Source of the DNA: Ophiostoma sp. CBS 140.51
Taxonomy: Eukaryota; Ascomycota; Sordariomycetes; Ophiostomatales; Ophiostomataceae
Assembly: GCA_029298735.1 (NCBI GenBank)
Contig: JANSLP010000090.1
Span: 41,662-105,661 of the forward strand
DNA: 64,000 bases
Direction: 5' to 3'
Made by a program: the position numbers and the translations under genes. The notes under the pieces were generated by a model, which was given only the letters and a program-made list of their open reading frames with translations, ran no database searches and had not been told where the DNA came from. Below, piece after piece: positions 1-10,528 of the stretch; the first letter of the stretch is position 1; every line of letters starts with the position of its first letter.

Positions 1-245
1 ATGCGCCCTAACACTGCCAAAATATGACGAGTCCAAGACAGGGACCTGATCCTTCCTCTACAGGGTGAAAACAAAAAGGATCAAACACCAACAACCGGTA
101 CTGGAATAACACAAAAACGCGGTAAAAAAAAACTGCATGTTGCAAACTCGCCAACTTTGTTGTGAAAGTTGCTAAAAAAATCGCTGCATAAACCTGTTTT
201 GTCCAAACGTCCCTCTGCTTCCAATTCCCATCTTCTCTTTTTTGC
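1..245. other. 3' flank of the PP2C gene
   Basis: This is A-rich sequence downstream of the stop codon of the minus-strand PP2C gene, presumably its 3' UTR and terminator. I see no gene in it. Confidence 0.5.
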
Positions 246-1796
246 TCACGCTTTCGGCAGGTTCTCCTTGTCCATGTTGAAAAACACCACCTGCACGGTA
301 ATGTCGTCGCGGATGTTGCGCGAAAATGGCGGACCGTACGCAAGGCGTGCCGCCAACGTCGCCTCGTCCCGTCCACCCAAAGCATTGCGCGCCAGATGCA
401 CGGCTGCATTGCCATCCTGGATAGTGGTGTAGTGTATCGGGTCAAAGTCCCGGCCGAGGCGTGCCGGCCTTTTCGAGGGAGTCGTCGCACCTTTGCCATC
501 TTTACCCCCAAAGTCAGATCCAGAACTCGCCAGCCACTTGCCCACGAGATCCACGGCCTCTTGACTCGACAGCCGGTCCCACAGGCCGTCCGAGGCAATA
601 ATCATAAAGGCAGGCCGGTTCTCTTCGAGCTGGGTGGTCGTCACGACAGGCTCCGCCGTCAAGTAGGGCGGCGTCTTGACCTGGTACCGGGGCGCCTGCA
701 GTGGGCCTGCGCCCCCGTAACGCTTGAACAGGCTCTCTTGCAGCTCTGTGGGCCACTTCCAGCGGCAATCACCAAAGGCACGGGAGACCATGATGCCCAG
801 CACCCGCCCACCGCGGACCAATGTCTCCTCCTCACCCGGGTGCTCTGCGTTCAAGCGAGCCACTTCGTCCGGGTTGGTGCCGGCCTGGTCGACCGACAAC
901 GGGACGGCCTCCCAAATGGATTGTTCCCCGCCCTTGTACGATTTTCTTTCGCGGCCCAGCACGGCACGCGAGTCGCCCGTGCAGGCGACGTGCAGGTTGC
1001 GTGTGGACGGGTCGTACAGGGACAAGAGGGCACACGATCCCGCCCAGGCGGGCATCATGGTGTTGATCTTGTCGGCAAAGCTCAGGGCCCAGCTAGAGTG
1101 GATGCTGCCGTCGGGGAGCTGGGCAATCTCGGCGGCAGTGTTGATGATGGAGTTGTCCAAGTCGACAAAGGCGCGGGTGATGGCTTGTTGGACGACAGCT
1201 TCGTTCTTAAGGATCAGCCTGGGAGATGCAGCTGCCGCAGCATTGAGACTGTCCCGCACGGAGGGAACAAGTGTCCGGCTCAGCAGCTCGGCCGTCTGCC
1301 AGCCAGCATGGCCGTCAAAGACACCCCAGGCCGCCCACCGTCCGTCCTGGCCGCTGCCTTTGCCATTCGTGCCTGGTGCGGCAATGGTGCCGTGCGTAAA
1401 GTAGTCTTCGCATTGGCTGTTGGACGCGAGCTGCATGCCGTCGTAGCGTGTAATGTCGCGGACGGCAAAATTGACTGGCACGGTGTAGGCCCCTGCGTTC
1501 AAGATGTCGGTCACCTCCTTGGGCGATGGTCCCCTCAAAGTGCCGACATGGCCTGCGTCCTTTTCGAGGTCAGGCGTACTCAGTGCCTTGCTGGACTCAG
1601 TGTCGCCCAGGATCCATAGCGCGGCAGGCACGGTTGCGGCGCCGGCAACAGTCGCGTAGGTGATCCAATTGGCGGACGCCCTGAGCTGTGCCTTGGTCGC
1701 GACGAAACGGCGTGAAGAAGTCGTGAAAGTTGTCGTTGTTGGTCGTGCAGCTTGCCGAAACGCGGCCGCAAATCGTGTCGCGCGTAATGATGCCAT
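246..1796 (-). CDS. PTC5: Mitochondrial PP2C-type Ser/Thr phosphatase (Ptc5/PDH-phosphatase-like)
   Basis: This is a single-exon gene of 516 codons. The open frame extends upstream to 1919, but I start at 1796. From there the protein begins with an Arg- and Ser-rich, acid-free presequence (MASLRATRF..), typical of mitochondrial import, followed by a hydrophobic segment at about residues 45-63. PP2C metal and phosphate motifs appear in order: CED near 129-131, WGVFDGH 157-163, GDSRAVLG 274-281, RAFGD 339-343, ASDGLWD 401-407 and RDDITV 496-501. The conserved Asp residues expected to bind Mn/Mg are all present, so it should be active. In yeast, Ptc5 dephosphorylates the pyruvate dehydrogenase E1 alpha subunit in mitochondria. 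That role is inferred here from family, presequence and membrane segment. Another mitochondrial PP2C (Ptc6/Ptc7 type) is the alternative. Confidence 0.88.
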   Translation of the reverse strand: MASLRATRFAAAFRQAARPTTTTFTTSSRRFVATKAQLRASANWITYATVAGAATVPAALWILGDTESSKALSTPDLEKDAGHVGTLRGPSPKEVTDILNAGAYTVPVNFAVRDITRYDGMQLASNSQCEDYFTHGTIAAPGTNGKGSGQDGRWAAWGVFDGHAGWQTAELLSRTLVPSVRDSLNAAAAASPRLILKNEAVVQQAITRAFVDLDNSIINTAAEIAQLPDGSIHSSWALSFADKINTMMPAWAGSCALLSLYDPSTRNLHVACTGDSRAVLGRERKSYKGGEQSIWEAVPLSVDQAGTNPDEVARLNAEHPGEEETLVRGGRVLGIMVSRAFGDCRWKWPTELQESLFKRYGGAGPLQAPRYQVKTPPYLTAEPVVTTTQLEENRPAFMIIASDGLWDRLSSQEAVDLVGKWLASSGSDFGGKDGKGATTPSKRPARLGRDFDPIHYTTIQDGNAAVHLARNALGGRDEATLAARLAYGPPFSRNIRDDITVQVVFFNMDKENLPKA

Positions 1797-2319
1797 TGTG
1801 CGTGTGTGTGAAGTGTGAATGTGAATGTTGACAGTGGAAGGGAGAAGGCAGGAATTCGGTTTTGAGGCGGCTGTAGGTTGCCTGTCAGACCCCCGCACTC
1901 GGTCAATGAGGCTGAGCAATTGAGTGTTGTCGTTTGCAATTTACGACATTTCAGTCATTTGAGATGCAGAATTTTCCCCTTGGTCGTCAAGAGCGACGCA
2001 GCACATGAATAAGGAAGGCGCCATTTGAACACTTTGTTCTGTTTACATCGCATCCTGGAGGAAACCGCAACCAAAGCCCGCCAAGCAGGCAGGCACGATG
2101 GGTCCCACACAGAGCCTCAGCATCACCCTCCAAATCTACAGCATACAAAACAAATCCAAAACAAAGGGCTGTCGCCTCACTTGTCAAATTGAACAAGATT
2201 TTTGAACAAAACAAATTGGTATCGATTTTAGCTATCCAACATTACCCTACTGTAAGCATATCCTATCCAAGAATCCTCTCATACTCGTTTCGCTTCGCTC
2301 AACTCGCGATTCGTCCTTT
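1797..2319. other. Intergenic: PP2C promoter and BRE4-like 3' end
   Basis: These 523 bp lie between two minus-strand genes. They must hold the PP2C promoter and 5' leader (about 1800-1950) and the 3' end of the BRE4-like gene (about 2200-2319). I see no clear TATA box and no ORF with protein character. Confidence 0.5.
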
Positions 2320-5300
2320 CTACTGCTCCTTCTTTCCTTTGCCCTTTTCATTCTCCGCTTCTGCCTCGGCGTCCAGACTCTCGTTGCTCTCGTCCATGCG
2401 GAAACTGAAATCGACCACACCTACCAGCCCACTGACCGCCTGGATCATGCCCTCGAGATCGTCGCACACCAGCGTGCTGCACACCTGCAGGACAGCAAAC
2501 TCGGTGTAGCCGTGCTGTTCCATGTTGCTGGCGTCCAGGACACTGCCCAAGTGGGCGGCGGCCCCGGTGGCAATCCTGGTGAGTTCAGTAAGACCCGTCG
2601 CGGTGCTGACTGCATTGTCCGTCACCTCTCTCCAAATGGTGGGCCGGTCCCGACTGCTGGCGGCGGTGCTGCGGCGGTGGCGGCGGGGCACGTTGACTTC
2701 GACGGCTTCTTCTTCCGTCTGGCGTTCGTACATGCCACCTGACGTGGAGTCGGCAATAGCGGAGCCCGCCTCCGGGCGCCAGCTGGTCTTGCCCCAGACG
2801 CTGTTGCGGCGACGGGGTGGCTGTTTGGGGCCACCAGCGGCGCCTCCTGGAGAGGCACCTGTGGTCGAGCCGGCCGTTGTAGCAGAGCTAGGACTGCGTT
2901 TGGGCACACCATCGCCTCCACTTGATGCAGGTTCCGTCTTCTTGATGGTCAACAGGTGCCGGGTGAGTTCGTATGGCCGGGGTAAGGGAATGTACGGCGG
3001 GAGGGACTGTCCCGACAACAGCGAGTTGGACAATAGCGCAAGTGTCGACAGGATGGTGTAGTGCGTGGGACCGATGCTGCGGATCAGCTCGGACAGAGCC
3101 TTGAGCCAGGCGTCATCCACAAGGCCAGGCGCATGCCGCGGCTTCCATGTGACCGTGTACGAGATGAGCGTCAGGTAGTTAAGGATGCGGCCCGACCGCA
3201 GGATAATGTCCTCGTAAGCGGCACGGGGGAAAGCACCGCCAATGGAGGGCTCCCATTTCTGCCAGGCCGAGTGCATCTGCAGGGACGGCAGCAGCAGCAT
3301 GAGCTTGCTAAACAGCTTCTGGCGGACCTTGAGGAGACGGTGGGCGGGCGTGCCGGGGACGTCGGGGTTGCCTCCCGTTTCGTTCATGGTGGACTTGAGT
3401 GTCTCGTTGATGACGCTAAAGTAGTTGGCCAAGAGGTATAGGGTAGCACTGAGATCGCGACGCAGCCAGGCACGGTCCGTCACGGGCTTGGGGAAGATGG
3501 TCCAGAAAAAGGCGACAGCGCTGCCACCGGCCACAGTGGCCAGGCGGTAGGGCGCCAGCTCGTACGTTGGGTAGTAGCGCTGGCCCGTCGACTCGGCTTT
3601 CGCCAGACCAATCTTGCGTACTTGGAGTTCGTAGCCAATGATCAGCACCTGCGTGATGATAGTGATCATGCTGGCGGCAATGAACCGGGGGTATTTGAGG
3701 AAGAAGTAGTACTCGCAGAAAACGAACAACCAGAGAAACACAATGATGCCGGGCGTCTTTTGGTCGACAATGTACCAGATGATCATGGAGAACACCATCG
3801 CGATGGCACTGCCGCCGATACGGCAGAAGAAGCCGAAAATGGACTGGCCAGAGGTCTGCGACATGCCAATAGCGATAATGATCATCGCCCAGACCAGCCG
3901 CTGCTCCTGGAAGAAATGCTGCGTGACCCGCAGGTAACAGACAATTGCGACGGTCATGGTGGCACAGGCGACGCGCAGACCGAAAGCCGACTCGGCCGAC
4001 CCCAAGAACCGCGACACCAGCCGCAGGCCGTTACCAAAGTGCTGCCAGGCGTTGGCGGGGGGCAAGTGTTCGGGGTCCTTCTTTGTGTTGAAGCTGTCGC
4101 CCATGAAGATGACATTAAAGTTGGGCTTGAGGGCGTCCTCAGTCTCGACAGTCGTCGTTTCCTTGTCGTCAAAGACGCTAATGGCCCACTTGCGGATGCG
4201 GCGCAGCGTCGGGAACAGGAACCGCGTCTTATCCATGGTGCCGTCGGCGACCTTCTTGTCGGCGTACTCGACAAAGTCCTGGACGGCCTCGCCTGTGGCA
4301 ATCATGAGCTGCTCCATGTACAACAAAATGTACAGCTGAGACTGGCGCTGCTCGTGGGCGATAAACACGGGATCGATGCCACCGGACCCGTCCTTGGCGA
4401 GTGGCGGCACGGCGCCGTCCATGAGACCGCGCTCCTTGGCCCAGATGCGCAGGATCTCGCTGCGGGTATTGTAAAACTTCTTGACCTTGTCACCGATAAT
4501 GTCGGCAAAGCCCTCGTCGCCGGGCTTGATGACACCAGCAGAGGCTTCGATGTCGGCGTCGGCATCGGCGTCGTCGCCGACAGGGGGTGGGGAGGAAGCC
4601 GAGCCCTCTTCTTGTGTTACGTTGTCCTTGGGGCCGTCGCTGCTCTTATCGCTGGACCCGTTCGACGCAGAGGCCGACACACCTGCGTCACCGTCGACAC
4701 CATCAGACTTCTCAGCGTCAGGCTTGACACCGCTGGCCTTCTCGGCGGCTTTGCGTGCCTTTTCGGCCTTGCGCAACTTGCGTGCCTCCTTGTCCTTGGC
4801 CTTTTGCTCTTTGGTCTTGGGTAGGAGACCGAGCTGCAGACCGGCGTGCTCGAGACCCTCGTCAATGGCCTCGGCCAGCAGGGTGAAGGGCTCGTGCAGC
4901 TGCTTCATAACCTCGTTCCAGACGCGGCGCTCCTTTTCTTTGGCAATGGCCTCCTCCGACTTTTCTTCTTCGTCGGCGGCGTTCCACCCGCGGTGCTCGG
5001 CCGTGCGCCGGAAAATGTCCATAATGGTGCTCATGCCGGTAACGGGGATGAAGATGCTGCGCATCAGCTTGACAATCTCCCCCAGATCGTGGGCAGTAAG
5101 CTTGCCGAACGCGGCGTCACGCTTGGCGAAGCGGACTTCCTGCTGCATCTTGCCCGAGAGCTCGCGCATGGCGGTGATAGTGGCACGCAGAGCCTGGGCG
5201 GCCTGTTCTTCCTTTGTGAGGGGTGGCGGGACGTCGACGGGTTTCGATTTGTGGTGCAGCCACTTGCGGCGCAGTTTTTCTTGTTTGCGTTCGTTTTCGG

Positions 5301-6468
5301 CGGCCGGGCCCAGGTCGCCGACGGCCGTTTCGACCGTCACCAGGGCGTACATGTCTTCGCGCTCGAGCCCCCGCAGGTAAGCACCTTGGAGAACCACGGC
5401 CTTACGTAGCAGTCCGATGGCGCCGGCCGTCTGGGCCATCAAGATCTTGCGACTGGAGATAGGGAAGATAAGCAGAGAGACACCAGCCGACAATGCCATG
5501 GCCGTCAGCATGGCCGTGTAGATTTGTTTCACCACAGCCATGGCCTGGGTCATGTTGATGAGCGTTGGGCCGGTGGTGCAGGAGACGTTGATGAGAATCG
5601 AAAAGACAATGGACGGCAGGTTCATGGTGGGCAGCTTGGCGCGGATCATGTTGATGAGCCAGATAGAAAACACCAACCAGATGGCGCAGACGGCCGACTG
5701 GCTTGAGTTGTAGGGCGGGCGGCCAGTGGCCTGGTAGGCGGCAAGTTCTTCGGGCGTCAAGGGGCCAGAAGTGTGGGCGCGGGCCTTGACACCCGAGTAG
5801 AGGACAAGCAATGCGAGAGCGGCACCAAAGCTGACTGACAGTACGTTCAAAGTCAGGGTCTGAATGAACTTGCCACGGGGCATAACGGCGACAGTCATGA
5901 CGCTGACAATGGGCACGAGGTAGCCTAGGGTGCTGTATTGTTGGGAGAAGGCAGTGGACTGGTAGATGGCGACGCCAATGGTGGGCGGGAGGGAGCCCTT
6001 GAACATGAGCATGAGGGTCGGCACGTCGAGGCCCAGGCGTTCAAGGAGCGTTTTCTTGGGCGCCGCAATCGCCTCTTCCTCCTCCTCGGTGTGTGGTGCA
6101 AGGTCGTCGGGCACGGTTGCGGCTGTAGCAGTCGTGGGCATGCGCCTTGCCTTGTAGGGAGCGGCGCTTTCGTTGTCGACGTCGGCACTTGCGCCAGGAC
6201 TGCCGGCGTCGGAGCTGGCATCGCCGCCGCCGCCAACACGTGACGAACCAGAACCAGTGCCGGCGCGAGCCCGGTTTCCGCCTCCAGTTGCCAGTGGCTC
6301 GTAGACTTGCTCGTTGCGGTTATTGTCGTCATCACTGCTCCTGTCGCTATCGCTGCTGCTGCTGCTGGCCACACTGTTGCGCCTGCTGTTGTTCCGGCTT
6401 GTCTCGTTGGCCGCTTCTTCAATCACCATGTCGGCGCGGAAGCCGAGCGGCTTTCCCCTCGCAGCCAT
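2320..6468 (-). CDS. BRE4-like multi-spanning membrane protein (ER transporter 6TM / FUSC / DUF2421 architecture)
   Basis: This is a single-exon gene of 1382 residues. The frame is open to 6651, but the ATG at 6468 has a better context (cgccATGg) and gives the natural start (MAARGKPLGF). The N-terminus is Ser/Asn/Asp-rich and disordered. A first block of about six membrane helices follows (near residues 145-350, e.g. around LMLMFKGSLPPTIG and WLVFSIWLINMI). Next comes a charged cytosolic stretch with a Lys/Ala-rich coiled region (KEARKLRKAEKARKAAEK) and an acidic linker. A second helix block begins at LRVACATMTVAIVCYL, and a C-terminal cytosolic domain resembles DUF2421. This order matches fungal brefeldin-A-sensitivity (BRE4) proteins and the aromatic-acid/fusaric-acid exporter superfamily. 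Substrate and location (ER or endomembrane) come from family knowledge only. The C-terminus is Glu/Lys-rich. Confidence 0.85.
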   Translation of the reverse strand: MAARGKPLGFRADMVIEEAANETSRNNSRRNSVASSSSSDSDRSSDDDNNRNEQVYEPLATGGGNRARAGTGSGSSRVGGGGDASSDAGSPGASADVDNESAAPYKARRMPTTATAATVPDDLAPHTEEEEEAIAAPKKTLLERLGLDVPTLMLMFKGSLPPTIGVAIYQSTAFSQQYSTLGYLVPIVSVMTVAVMPRGKFIQTLTLNVLSVSFGAALALLVLYSGVKARAHTSGPLTPEELAAYQATGRPPYNSSQSAVCAIWLVFSIWLINMIRAKLPTMNLPSIVFSILINVSCTTGPTLINMTQAMAVVKQIYTAMLTAMALSAGVSLLIFPISSRKILMAQTAGAIGLLRKAVVLQGAYLRGLEREDMYALVTVETAVGDLGPAAENERKQEKLRRKWLHHKSKPVDVPPPLTKEEQAAQALRATITAMRELSGKMQQEVRFAKRDAAFGKLTAHDLGEIVKLMRSIFIPVTGMSTIMDIFRRTAEHRGWNAADEEEKSEEAIAKEKERRVWNEVMKQLHEPFTLLAEAIDEGLEHAGLQLGLLPKTKEQKAKDKEARKLRKAEKARKAAEKASGVKPDAEKSDGVDGDAGVSASASNGSSDKSSDGPKDNVTQEEGSASSPPPVGDDADADADIEASAGVIKPGDEGFADIIGDKVKKFYNTRSEILRIWAKERGLMDGAVPPLAKDGSGGIDPVFIAHEQRQSQLYILLYMEQLMIATGEAVQDFVEYADKKVADGTMDKTRFLFPTLRRIRKWAISVFDDKETTTVETEDALKPNFNVIFMGDSFNTKKDPEHLPPANAWQHFGNGLRLVSRFLGSAESAFGLRVACATMTVAIVCYLRVTQHFFQEQRLVWAMIIIAIGMSQTSGQSIFGFFCRIGGSAIAMVFSMIIWYIVDQKTPGIIVFLWLFVFCEYYFFLKYPRFIAASMITIITQVLIIGYELQVRKIGLAKAESTGQRYYPTYELAPYRLATVAGGSAVAFFWTIFPKPVTDRAWLRRDLSATLYLLANYFSVINETLKSTMNETGGNPDVPGTPAHRLLKVRQKLFSKLMLLLPSLQMHSAWQKWEPSIGGAFPRAAYEDIILRSGRILNYLTLISYTVTWKPRHAPGLVDDAWLKALSELIRSIGPTHYTILSTLALLSNSLLSGQSLPPYIPLPRPYELTRHLLTIKKTEPASSGGDGVPKRSPSSATTAGSTTGASPGGAAGGPKQPPRRRNSVWGKTSWRPEAGSAIADSTSGGMYERQTEEEAVEVNVPRRHRRSTAASSRDRPTIWREVTDNAVSTATGLTELTRIATGAAAHLGSVLDASNMEQHGYTEFAVLQVCSTLVCDDLEGMIQAVSGLVGVVDFSFRMDESNESLDAEAEAENEKGKGKKEQ

Positions 6469-8815
6469 GGCGGGCGCGGGTGGGTGGGATTTCGTGGTTG
6501 TTGCGTCGTTCAGAACTGCCCAGTTCGGTTCGCATGGGTGTCGATTGGCCGTGAATTGGCCGCGCAAAGCAAACGCGGTGCTCTGCTGGCAATTGGGAGG
6601 TGTCGAGAGTCGTCGAGAGTCGTCGAGATCTCGTCCCAGCGCGCTTTGCACACTTTTGCCTTGGGGAATTGAGGAGAACGAGAGAAAGAGGAAAAAGAAA
6701 AAACGAGCGAGCTAATAAACTGGCGCATGCGCGTCGAAATTGGCGGCCAAACTATGTAAGTGGTGCTTGTGGTTTGTGGGCGGCGCCTCGGCGTCGTTAT
6801 TTCGTGGGGTGCGCCTCGCTGGAGTGCGCTTTGCACACACTATTTTTGTAAATCTTCGATATACGCCGTATATCTGAGCCAGGGCTCCAATTGCGACCCA
6901 AGATGGGGAAGATAACCAAGGAAAGAGCAAACGATGTAAATTGGAAGAGAGAAGGAGCGGTGGACAGCTTATGAGAATGGGAAAGGAGACAAGAAAGAAA
7001 GAACGAAAGACAGAAAGAGCTATGGGGTAACATGAACATCTTCAATTAGAAGAATCGGTCGTGCATCGGGTCTGGGGGAAAGAGCGGCCGAGGCGATGGC
7101 TTTCTCGTTTTCTCGTAAAAATGACGCTACGAAAGTGCCATAAAAGCACCAAAAGCCCCGAAAAGCATCGGGCAGCGGACATATGCAGGGCGTTCCTGTG
7201 CTATTCGTCACAAGGAAACGAGAATTTAAACCCAGAAAATGAGGGGGTGGGCACCATCGCGTATACGGCGGGTGCCAGGAAATTGGGCCGAAATGTACCA
7301 TTCTTGCACCATACATTTACAGGGTCTTTCGCCTCCTACCTTAGCCAGAGCAAATCAACAACAACACGATTTCTGACACTATTCTCCAGCGAGCTGCCCA
7401 TCGCAGACGCCCGCTGCCGACAGCCGTTAACCTTTGCCTTTTCTGACCAGTATGAGAGCTCGGAAATCCCAATCTTTCTCACCTGCGCTAGTGCACAACA
7501 GAGCGCTGTCCACCAGGGGTTGTCCCTGTTTTTGTTCTTTTTGTTTCGTTTGTTTCTTTTCCTTCCTTTCTGTGTTGGGAAGGCGGTTGTGGGCTGGCCA
7601 GTTCTCTTGCACATTCCATTCTCCAGCACAGTCCTTCCCCAGCTTTTTGAGCATCGTCCTTTTTGTCAGATTCCATCAAGCTGACACCTCTCTCTACAAT
7701 GTATGGGGGAGGCATCGCAAGCCAACTGCGCGATGTGAATTTTCCAGCGAACGAGCTGTGCTCGTTTTCGTTGTCGTCCCGCATACCTGGGTCCTGGCGG
7801 CAGATGCTGTGCCGCGTTGCATCGAAAATCCTGTGAAAACATGGCACATCAAAGCTTGCCCAGCGAGCTAACCAACTGGCGTTGTGATGGTTGTGATGTC
7901 AGCCCTTTATTGACGAATTCGAGAAACAGTTTCCAAAACCAATTGCATCGCGAACAAACAGCCACATATTGTTGTGTGTGCCGTGTTAGCACATCGAACA
8001 TCCATTTGTGTCTTTCAGCCCCTCGTTCTCGTTTTCATGTTAATGTACGACGTGCAGTGTTTATCCGACGCTCAAAGCTGAGCAGCAGTTCTACAGTCTT
8101 CATTTGCAAGTCAGTAGTTATGTTATCAAACTTTCCCGTATCAAGTCTAAACTCAGTGATGTCCGGTCATGCCTGCAATACAGTGCAGATAAAAGATCCG
8201 CCACCGTTGTAAAAACTTTAGACTGATGTATTTGGAAGCCATGCTTTAAGCCCTGGGGAAGGCTTCGAAGGGAAGAACACAAGACATGCTCAAGGTCTTG
8301 CTCCATGGCTCTAGAAGAAACAACCTCGAGAGAAACAGCATAAAACTGAACCCACAGGTTATCTGTGTCTGATTTCATCTTCGTCTGGCTAGTCCTGGCC
8401 GGGCCGCTTTACCTGCAAGCCAATACCAGGCGTCCCTTGATATTGCTCTATGCAAGTGACCAACCGAAGTTGATCATTGTAGCGTCCTGAGTTTTATGTT
8501 CATTTGCACGTCACGCAGTCTCAACACCGGCGACAATGTTCAAAACTTGAAGTCGTGTCTCGTCATGAGCTCTTGGATCATCTCATTGCGTCGTAAATTG
8601 TCAAGACAGGAGGAGAAGATGACAAAGTAGTAGATAGAACAGGAACAAGAATTCAACTACTCATAGGCACAGAAACCCTTTCTGTGATCTATTGCCAGCA
8701 GGTCATGAATGCCGGAGATTAAAAACACCAACATTGTCCTATTTCACCATGGAGAGCTTCTGCACTCCGTCCTACTCCCGAACCTCATCTGGCCGGGGGA
8801 ACGGGGCTTTGAAAT
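6469..8815. other. 2.3-kb intergenic region without a recognisable gene
   Basis: About 6660-7015 is GA-rich on the plus strand, that is pyrimidine-rich on the minus strand. This is usual for promoters and leaders of minus-strand fungal genes and probably serves the BRE4-like gene. A plus-strand T/C tract lies at 7525-7575. The longest open frame (7061-7684, 207 codons) has no domain-like composition and runs through the T/C tract, so I do not call it. The part from 8000 to 8815 is the 3' side of the CVNH-like gene. Confidence 0.5.
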
Positions 8816-9363
8816 CTAACAGGTCCGGGGAGTATCCTTGCCGCAAATGGGGCCAAACTTATCCCCGTAGCAAATGTCGCCGGCGACGTTGTAAAGAGAT
8901 GCATCTGTTTCCTCCGGGTTAGTGGTGCTGGGTGTGTACTGGTGAACTGAGAAGATCTGAGATATGTTAGACTTACCCAGCCCTAAATCTGCATATCCTG
9001 CCGGACACTTGCAGGACAGAAAGGTCCCATCGAGTAAACAGTCACTACACGGATGACTGTCCACGGAAAAGTTGCCGCTGTTTTGTTAGCAATGCCCCCA
9101 TAAAGAATTACGGAAAGGGACACATACTTCTCCTCATAAACAATGTACGGAGCCCGGTAAGCAAAGATCATGTTGAGATCAAACTCGCTCCACTTGTAGG
9201 CACCGCCAAAGTATGAAGCCGAGGAGCAGCGCGTCACCAAAATGTTGGGATGCATCTCATCGAGGCAAATATCCGTGCAGTGCGAGGAAAACTCAGCTGT
9301 GGACGGCGTAATGTGCGACAGGACGCCGAGAGCGGCGGCGATGCGGGCGAAGAGGGGGTGCAT
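8816..9363 (-). CDS. Secreted cyanovirin-N (CVNH)-like protein, three exons
   Basis: Exons are 9363-9128, 9077-8977 and 8904-8816, giving 141 residues. Intron 1 (9127-9078) has donor GTATGT, branch GCTAAC and acceptor CAG. Intron 2 (8976-8905) has donor GTAAGT, branch CTAAC and acceptor ACAG. Both keep frame. The N-terminus looks like a signal peptide (about residues 1-23). The mature part shows two rounds of the CVNH pattern. The first is FSSHCTDICLD followed by FDLN. The second is NGNFSVDSHPCSDCLLDGTF, then LSCKC, then DASLYNVAGDICYG ending in CG. These correspond to the pseudo-symmetric strands and disulfide cysteines of the fold. CVNH proteins bind mannose-type glycans. Here that function is inferred, since the loops are degenerate. 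A TATA box lies about 140 bp upstream. The two halves are obvious only after splicing. Confidence 0.75.
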
Positions 9364-10528
9364 CTTGACGCTGATGATTTTGGTGGTGACCTCGGGTGTG
9401 TGAAGTGTGGGTGCGAAGTTCTCATAGGGAGATAAGGTTTGTTGGGTGTGGTCTTGGAAGATAAAAGGGCAAAGCCTAGGAAGAGTGAAGACGGTGCTCT
9501 ATTTATACATATTCGAGGGCACTGGTTGCCATGAAGTGATCAAGCATTGTTTACACATCAGTGGCTCTTCAATATCGTGACAGCCTGCCTGGACTTGGTA
9601 TCAGATGAGGCTCCACGTCAAGACAAAAGGTGAGTGCGTGTTCGAGTTGCAGTCGTGTGTCTAGATGTTAAGATGTGACTGAATCACAGCCTCACGATAC
9701 GTCAGAAGTAAATATGAGCTTTTTAAGAGATAGAGCTACCTACACGGCAAAAATTATGCATGCATGAAAGAGCATGGTTTTGATCGAAAATGACAATGAA
9801 TTCACAGCCTTGTCTCGTACAACCCCAAGAGCTCTGTTTCTGTAGTTCTTTGATACTTGATAAAATCTATACAGTTTCCTTTGTCGTATTTTATTTGATA
9901 TGTGCCAATCTATTTGTACTGTTTACTGTTTACTCTTTTTTTCTTTTCTTTTTTCTTCTTATTTACCTTCAAACGAAATAAACTTATCATAAGAACATAA
10001 ATGTTGATTTTACCAAATAAAAATAAAAACACAAACCTGCTACCTAGGTATTCAAAGAAACTAATTCAACAGATTCTTTTTTATCGTGACGAGCTTTGCA
10101 AAAATCACATAAAATGTAGAACACGAAAGAAGCATCATGACGTGGCAAGTAAGCTACTTGTTGGTGGTCTCGTGGTGCAAAGGATCTTCAGAGCGTTTCT
10201 GTGACGTTAGCGCCCTGCATCCACTAGAACGCGACGCTGTCGATTTATGCAGCCCACCACCAGCATCCAGCTCCAACTTCCAGCTCCAACCGGCCAACGA
10301 ACAAAGACAGACGAACCACAACGACAACGCCGGTTTTGGGGAATCGACACCGAAACGCGAGCCTGCCATGGACTGCATTACCGACAATGACGACTACCAC
10401 CGAGCCAACCTCCCTACACCCTGAAGCCGAGACCCAGCTCAAGCAGATTCAGACAGCATCCTTACCTTGACGCGTTAACAGCTACGAATCACGACATTCT
10501 TACCTTTTACGAACACCCTCTTCCCGCG
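9364..10528. other. Divergent intergenic region (CVNH-like / DUF2293), AT-rich core
   Basis: This region carries the TATA box of the CVNH-like gene near 9500. About 9700-10140 is clearly AT-rich and holds no gene. From 10388 to 10528 the sequence is open in the frame of the downstream DUF2293 gene and looks protein-like, but it has no start codon (see findings). Confidence 0.5.
9500..9507 (-). promoter_or_regulatory. TATA box of the CVNH-like gene
   Basis: On the minus strand the sequence reads TATAAATA, 137 bp before the ATG at 9363. This would put transcription start near 9475 and give a leader of roughly 110 nt. Confidence 0.55.

Noticed and set aside
396..1619. 407-codon plus-strand ORF
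   Set aside because: It is antisense to the PP2C gene, whose motifs are complete.
3622..4824. 400-codon plus-strand ORF
   Set aside because: It is antisense shadow of the BRE4-like gene, with no recognisable domain.
7061..7684. 207-codon ORF
   Set aside because: The composition is mixed, it ends in a T/C tract, and there is no domain, signal peptide or conserved start.
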